Part shown: in pieces, positions 58,114-64,000 of the stretch
Numbering within the stretch: position 1 is the first letter of the stretch
Layout: each line of letters starts with the position of its first letter
Source: Diplonema japonicum
Taxonomy: Eukaryota > Euglenozoa > Diplonemea > Diplonemida > Diplonemidae
Reading direction: 5' to 3'
Assembly (NCBI GenBank): GCA_964019335.1
Contig: OZ025668.1
Span: 638,525-702,524 of the forward strand
DNA length: 64,000 nucleotides
Notes under the pieces: generated by a model
Told to the model about the DNA's origin: nothing
The model's database searches: none
Seen by the model: the letters and a program-made list of their open reading frames with translations, nothing else
Program-made: the position numbers and the translations under genes

Positions 58114-61100
58114 GGAACTGTGCAGCAAAGGGAGGTTCTCGGCAGGAAACGAGGCGCCTTGTAGCCCAGGGGCTGGCGGAAGACAATGAGGATTGCTGGA
58201 GAGCGCTGCAGAGCAAACATCCAGAGCCACTACACCCCCAATGGGACAACCCGGCGAAGACGAAGGAAGCGGTAGAAGTCTTGCCGGAAGAAGTGCTGGA
58301 CGCAATCAGGGACTTCCCGAGGGGGACTGCTGCGGGACCGACTGGTCTGAGAGCCCAGCACATCAAGGACGCGGTGGACGGAGCTTTTGAGTCTCAAGGC
58401 TGTTTGATGTCGGTGACGAGGGCAGTCAACGCATTAGCTAGAGGCACGGCCCCTAGGGAGGTGGCTCCGCTGATGGCAGGGGCGAACCTTGTAGCCCTCA
58501 AGAAGAACGACAGGGACGTGCGGCCCATAGCCGTTGGGGATGTGCTGCGTCGGCTGGTGGGGAAATCCCTTGTGAAGAAGATCGCTCCGGAAGTGGCCTC
58601 TTCGTACCTGAAGAAAGGCGGCCAGGTGGGGGTATCGGTCCCTGCTGGAATGGAGGCGGCTATACACACCATCAGGCAGTATGTGGACAGGGAACGGGGC
58701 AACAAGCAGGAAAACAAGGTGATCCTCAAGATCGACTACGCCAACGCCTTCAACAGTGTTTGTCGGAGGCAGCTGTGCTCACAGGCCTATGAGCAAGCGT
58801 CGGGGCTGTATGCGTGGGCCGATTGGTGCTACAGGGTGCCCTCCCAATTATACTACAACGGAAAGGTGATTAAGTCCCAGGAAGGGGTGCAACAGGGGGA
58901 CCCGATGGGACCGCTGCTGTTCTCTCTGGCCATCCAACCCCTGGTGAACAAGATAAGTGAAGACTGCAACCTGGACATCCTCCAGTTCTACCTGGACGAT
59001 GGCGTCCTTGTGGGGAATGTGGATGAAGTGAGAAAGGCGTACAACATCTTGTGTGAGCTGAGCGGAATGATAGGGCTGAAAGTGAAACCCCAGAAGTGCG
59101 AGCTCATATGGGTTAGTGGCGACCTCCCCCAGACAGTGGAGGACACAGGCTTCGATGGCCTGACAGAAGAGAATTTCCACAAAGAGAGGAACTTCATGCT
59201 CCTGGGGGCGCCGATAGGATCGCCGGAGTACACGCAAGCCTTTCTGAACAAACGCTTGGACGCGCTGGAAGAGAACTTCGACATGCTGACCAAGGTGGGG
59301 AGGCAGACAGGGTACACACTTCTCCGGTATTGCAGCTCATACAGCAAACTGGTGTTTTACATGAGAGTGGTCCCAGACTCGCATGTGGGAGGGTCATGCA
59401 CAGGTTCGACGAGATGGTGCGGAAGACGATGGCGAAGGTGTGCGGCATGCAGTTCGAGAACGGGTCGAAAGAATGGCAGCAGGCGAAACTGTCCGTAAAA
59501 GTCGGTGGGCTTGGGATGAGGAGCTGCCAGGAGCACCTGCGCGCGGCCAACATGGCTTCGAGGGCGTCGACGATGAAGCTGTGCAAGGAGCTGGATCCCA
59601 AATACGAACATGGGCTGGAAGGGGGTGTATGGGGGAGCTGGCTCGAGTGGTTCAACAGGACGAAGGGCGGCATGCAGATTACACCCGACATGGTGGCCAA
59701 GGCCCCCCACATCTGCAGCCAGAGGTGGCTCTCTAGGGTGCTTAATGAGAAGGCGCTGGAGGACCTCTTGGCGAAAGCAGATGCACGCTCGAGGGCGAGG
59801 TTGATGTCGGTGTCAATGCACTATGCGGGGGCGTGGTTGACGGCGACGCCTGACTTCTACAACCAGCTGTCGGACAACGAGTTTGGGGCTCTGATCAAGT
59901 GGTGGTTGGGGGCTCCGGTCTACAAGCAGGGTGAGAGCTGCCACGACCCGAGGTGCAAGACTGAGGGGATGGACGTATGGGGTGACCATGCCCAGGGATG
60001 CGGCAACGCCAGGATTGCGAGGCACGACCGGGTGAAGGAGACCATCCACAGACACTGTCAGTGGGCCGGGGTGAGCGCAACGATGGAGAAGACGGGGCTG
60101 ATCCCGGGGTCGTCCCAGCGCCCGGCGGACGTGTTCTTCCCAGGGGGGGTGGGGGGTTCCCGCCCAATGGCTATGGACGTGGTCATCGTGCACCCGAGGA
60201 ACGAGTCTTGTGCCAACCAGGCGGCGAAGACTGCGGGGTACGCAGCGGCGAAGGCGGAACACTACAAGCGCCAGAAGTATGAGGCGGAGCTCGCCAAGAC
60301 ACGCGTGGCCTTTGTACCTTTCGCGATGGAGACCTTTGGGGGGTTCGGGGAGGCAGCAGTCTACCTCACGAAGAAACTGTCCAGGAGCATAGCTGCGCGG
60401 GCTCACGGGGACAGAGTCTCGATACACAGGCGTGTGGTCCAAGAGGTGTCAACGGCCATGATGAGATCGATAGCAGGGGCGCTGTTAGTCAAAGGGCCTG
60501 TACAGTTGGATCCAGGGCCCCCGGTACCGGACGGCGAAGAGGAAAAAAAGGACAACGAGGAAGCGAACAACGAACCCAACACTGAATCCAACACTGACCT
60601 CACAGAGGACTCCTTCGGCAATGAAAAAACCACCGAAGCTGAGGAGTCGTCCGAGAGGGAAGTGAAGGGACAGGGAGGCGGACCCCCAATCACGGTGGCC
60701 CACCAGCTGGATGCCCTTCTGGAGCAGACGAAGAAGGACCTGGACGCCCGAATGCAGCAGCAGCGAAAGGCGGAACCGGTGGAGGGTGGAACACAAGGGA
60801 AAGCGGGAGCAGGACTCGAAGCAGCCTCGCCGGGAGGAGAAGACACGGAGATGGCCGGAACAGGATCCAGCGAGAGGGCTGGGCAGGGAGGGGGGCTTGA
60901 CCCGAAGGCCCAGGAAGATGGGAAGAGACAAGGGGCGACTGACGCTGCGGTGAACCAGACCTTGGACGAGTGTCCTAAGGGGGATACGGAGGCCCAGAGG
61001 GACTCGAACAAGGGGGACCAGAGTGCGACAACTGCTACGAGGAAGATGACCGTGAGCGAATTCTGTAGGGAACAAGCTGCGAAGAGACAGGGCGGTGGGA

Positions 61101-63325
61101 GGACTCTGAAGCCGCAGGCGGATGACGCCCCCGAAGGGACCAAAGAGGGCGGGAACGCACCGAGCGGAGGCAGCCAGTCGGGGCCTGACACACCTAGGGG
61201 TGGGATCCAGACGCCGGAGGGAGATCAGCTGATGGGAGTCAGGGCACCGGAAAGGGAACAGCAGGTGGAAGTAGGGGGAGACTTCGTTCAGCTTGACCCG
61301 ATTGATGTGGTGATGGGCATCCCAATTCCGAGAGCGATGGTGCCACTGAGGGCGAGGCCGGGGGACCGACTGCCCAAGTTCATCATCCAGTTCGAGGGCC
61401 GGGTGGAGATCATCCTTGAAGAAGGAACGGACCCTGGAAGGGAGAGGACTGAGGAGATGCTTCTTGCGAAGGCCGAGTCGCTGGGTGTTCCACTGGAGGT
61501 GGCTATGGCTGGCCAGATTGGTATCGCTGGACTTGGATACATGATGGTAAAGCAGTACTTCGCAAGCTTGGAAGGTGGGTCGGACGGAGAGCGCCGCAGC
61601 CGCATTGTGGGTTGTGAGGTGCAGAAGTCGGAAACATACCGCGAGTTCGAGTTCCCGAGGACGGTCCAGGATTTCCAGATCACGTACGCGTGTGGGTGTT
61701 CGGCGGTGCAACCTGTTCGTTTCAAGGGTGGCGTGCTCAAGGGGACTCTGGAAACGGCATGGAGGGTGGTCAAGTTGCAGACCCGGGGGTGCAGACACCA
61801 CCCGGCACCGGGGAAGGAAGGGGTAGTGGGCATTGCGGCGGGAGCCGGCGCTACCAAGGTGACACTACGTGAGTTCTTGGAGAGGTGCGACGCAAGGATA
61901 AGGGCCCCAGTGGGAAAAGTCAAGGACCTGATCAAAGTGAAGGCGTGGGTGAGGGATGGAAGGAAGGTCACCCTCGACGTCTACGAGGGGAGGGGGCCCT
62001 GCGAGAAGGAGACGAGGCGCACTGTCCAGGACCATCTGCGGAAGATGGGTGTTGAAGAGGTCGACCTGCAGTCAGCGGTGGTGACGGTCCGGGGTTGTTC
62101 GAGGACGTCTCCTTTGAGAGGTACCTTGGGCTGTTGGCCCGGAAGAAGGAGGAAGACAGGGAGAGGCGGCCTGAGGTGGTTGCCACGGACCTCCCCACCC
62201 TGGAAGAGCTGAAGTGGAGCAAGAAGGACAAGAAGCGGGCCCGGGCCCGATCGGCCAGTACTGACTCGGATTGTGTGGAGGGTGGCTACATCTATCTGAA
62301 GGGTACGGGGGCGGATGGCACCGTGGTCGAAGCCAACATATGCAGGGGTGAGCTCAAGGGGATGACCGGGCCCCAGTTCAAATTCTTGGCGGAGCACAGG
62401 TTGATGGAAGAGCTGGGGAGCGACGACCTGGTGCGGGACACGGTCAAGGTGCGCAACAAGGAGAACTGGGCCCCGGTGAACAGTGCGGTGGCTTGGCTGC
62501 AGCTCGAGTCGGGGAGGGCACGGGTGGGGCCCATACCCCACAAGAAGAGGTCCAAAGGCTCGCTGGCCAGATAGGCCAGCGGGGGTGTGGGGGGCTGTTC
62601 TCCCCCCCCCCCGCCATAGGAAGATGTGAAACTTTTTTTTTTTTTTTTCTGAGAAAAAAAAAAAGGGAAAAATAAAAGAATAGGGAACAGGTGCTACAAC
62701 GGCCAGGCTAGATAGAACCACTTAGATTTTTTTTTTTTTCCTTTTTTTTTTTTTTCTTTTTGTTTTTCCTTTTTTTTTTTTTTTTTTTTATTTTTCTGTT
62801 TTTCTTTTTCTTTTTCTTTTTGAAGTGGAACCATCTCGGTCGACGTTTTTTTTTTTTTTTCTTTTTTCTTTTGTGGTGATGTGTTTTTCCTGTTTTTGAT
62901 TTTCTTCTTCCCCCGCTCTATGCTTTTTCGCATGGACATTGGTCACTCTGCCCCTTTCCCCTTTTTTGATTCTCCCTCTTTCCCCCTCCTAAATTTTACC
63001 CCCTGCCCCACTCATTCCTCCCTAGTATGTTTTTGAATTTGCCTCTTCTTCTTTTAAGCCTTTTTTGAGATTTTTATTTTTGAATTTTTATCATTTGGAG
63101 TTGCTTCTTCTTCTTCCCCTCTCCCTCCCATAAAGAAAAAGAGAAACCCATGCCTTCCTCCCAGGTTGGAACTTGATTGTCTGTTTTGGAATATTTTTAT
63201 TTTCTCTTAAGATTTATCGTGCCTTGTGTGTCTTTTGAAGAAAAAAAAAAAAAAAAAAACATTCTCAAGTCCCCCTTTTTATTTATTTTCTCAAGTCCCC
63301 CTTTTTATTTATTTTCTCAAGTCCC

Positions 63326-63365
<40 letters not shown>
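58113..63365 (+). mobile_element. Retroelement copy 4: 5'-truncated but with RT, endonuclease, UTR and tail
   Basis: This is the longest copy. It begins within the RT N-terminal region directly after the poly(A) of copy 3, typical of 5' truncation in target-primed reverse transcription. It ends with the family UTR (62575-63240), three CTCAAGTCCCCCTTTTTATTTATTTT units and a 33-nt poly(A) (63333-63365) that abuts the decamer array. I saw no clear target-site duplication; homopolymers hide short ones. Confidence 0.88.
58117..62574 (+). pseudogene. RT - zinc knuckle - REL endonuclease - unknown C-terminus, two frameshifts
   Basis: The frames are 58117-about 59390, then about 59390-62090, then about 62090-62574, each step -1. 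The RT (about 58280-59390) has RPIAVGDVLRRL, KIDYANAFNSV (catalytic Asp), GVQQGDPMGPLLF and FYLDDGVLVG (catalytic DD). Next come the thumb and the knuckle CHDPRC..GDHAQGC..RHD (about 59938-60030), then a restriction-like endonuclease core (RPADVFFPGG, then MAMDVVIVHP, about 60118-60200). This is the R2-type order with the endonuclease at the C-terminal side. From about 60490 a Glu/Gly-rich linker leads into some 450 residues that I do not recognise, with a Cys/His stretch (TYACGCSAV...TRGCRHHP). The copy is not translatable as one protein as it stands. Confidence 0.8.
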
Positions 63366-63366
<1 letters not shown>

Positions 63367-64000
63367 GCAAACCCGCAAACCCGCAAACCCCGCAAACCCC
63401 GCAAACCCCGCAAACCCGCGCAAACCCGCGCAAACCCGCGCAAACCCGCGCAAACCCGCGCAAACCCGCGCAAACCCGCGCAAACCCGCGCAAACCCGCG
63501 CAAACCCGCGCAAACCCGCGCAAACCCGCACAAACCCGCACAAACCCGCACAAACCCGCACAAACCCGCACAAACCCGCACAAACCCGCACAAACCCGCA
63601 CAAACCCGCACAAACCCGCACAAACCCGCACAAACCCGCACAAACCCGCACAAACCCGCACAAACCCGCACAAACCCGCGCAAACCCGCGCAAACCCGCG
63701 CAAACCCGCGCAAACCCGCGCAAACCCGCGCAAACCCGCGCAAACCCGCGCAAACCCGCGCAAACCCGCGCAAACCCGCGCAAACCCGCGCAAACCCGCG
63801 CAAACCCGCGCAAACCCGCGCAAACCCGCGCAAACCCGCGCAAACCCGCGCAAACCCGCGCAAACCCGCGCAAACCCGCGCAAACCCGCGCAAACCCGCG
63901 CAAACCCGCGCAAACCCGCGCAAACCCGCGCAAACCCCGCGCAAACCCGCGCAAACCCGCGCAAACCCGCGCAAACCCGCGCAAACCCGCGCAAACCCGC
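63366..64000. repeat. CAAACCCGCG decamer tandem array
   Basis: After eight- and nine-nt units (GCAAACCC, GCAAACCCC) at 63366-63420 the array settles into 10-nt units: CAAACCCGCG to 63520, 15 units of CAAACCCGCA at 63521-63670, then CAAACCCGCG to the window end, with one 11-nt unit at 63931-63941 (CAAACCCCGCG). About 58 regular units are visible and the array runs off the window. All three minus frames are open (CAGLRGFARV repeats), so apparent 220-residue proteins are artefacts. Confidence 0.97.

Noticed and set aside
63309-63994. Three overlapping minus-strand frames of about 220 codons (CAGLRGFARV repeats)
   Set aside because: A 10-nt tandem repeat without stops is open in all frames; this is satellite, not protein.
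63366-64000. Terminal telomere at the right edge
   Set aside because: The C-rich strand runs toward the right; a right-hand telomere should have the G-rich strand on plus.
63366-64000. CRISPR array
   Set aside because: Units are contiguous with no unique spacers, and the genome is eukaryotic.

Overview
This is nuclear DNA from a flagellated protist. Evidence: thirteen ultra-short spliceosomal introns can be deduced in the larger genes and two more in a 61-residue gene (31-73 nt, mode 32; 5' site usually GTATG, 3' site usually CACAG). There are also ciliary genes (BBS1, a TMEM107-like transition-zone protein), TFIIE-beta, ERCC1, LAMTOR5, a BSD protein, a WH2 actin regulator, a lipoxygenase, and a thiolase with a peroxisomal SKL tail. 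I cannot name the species or be sure of the supergroup. Long homopolymers (A/T 25-45 nt, G/C 18-30 nt) stud the intergenic DNA.

Layout. From 346 to 45127 all 23 genes I accept lie on the minus strand: an unknown protein, thiolase, lipoxygenase, ERCC1, LAMTOR5, an unknown nuclear-looking protein, a zeta-toxin-like kinase, a BSD protein, a giant PH/coiled-coil/PDZ protein, an MsrB-like membrane protein, Mpv17, a PPR-like protein, a metallophosphoesterase, a small unknown ORF, TFIIE-beta, a mucin-stalked multi-pass receptor-like protein, a PI4K-like kinase, the WH2 protein, the 61-residue two-intron protein, an M14 carboxypeptidase, BBS1, a transmembrane RING protein, TMEM107, a coiled-coil protein and a TrmA-like/P-loop-kinase fusion. 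A strand switch with decayed LINE remains occupies about 45.1-48.8 kb. Everything accepted to its right is on the plus strand: a partial LRR copy, an intact ubiquitin-like/LRR gene with 23 nearly identical 25-residue repeats, and a truncated zeta-type kinase.

From 54.76 kb to 63.37 kb sits a nest of four head-to-tail copies of one non-LTR retroelement family. Pieced together, the family encodes a basic ORF, then C2H2 finger, OTU-like protease, reverse transcriptase, zinc knuckle, restriction-like endonuclease and a long C-terminal extension I do not recognise. Each poly(A) tail is followed directly by the next copy, and the last tail runs straight into a CAAACCCGCG decamer array that continues to the window edge.

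Most coordinates of spliced genes were obtained by joining reading frames at GT-AG sites so that a known family's C-terminus is restored and the total length divides by three; the joined introns are given in each entry. Family names come from motif recognition, not from a database search.
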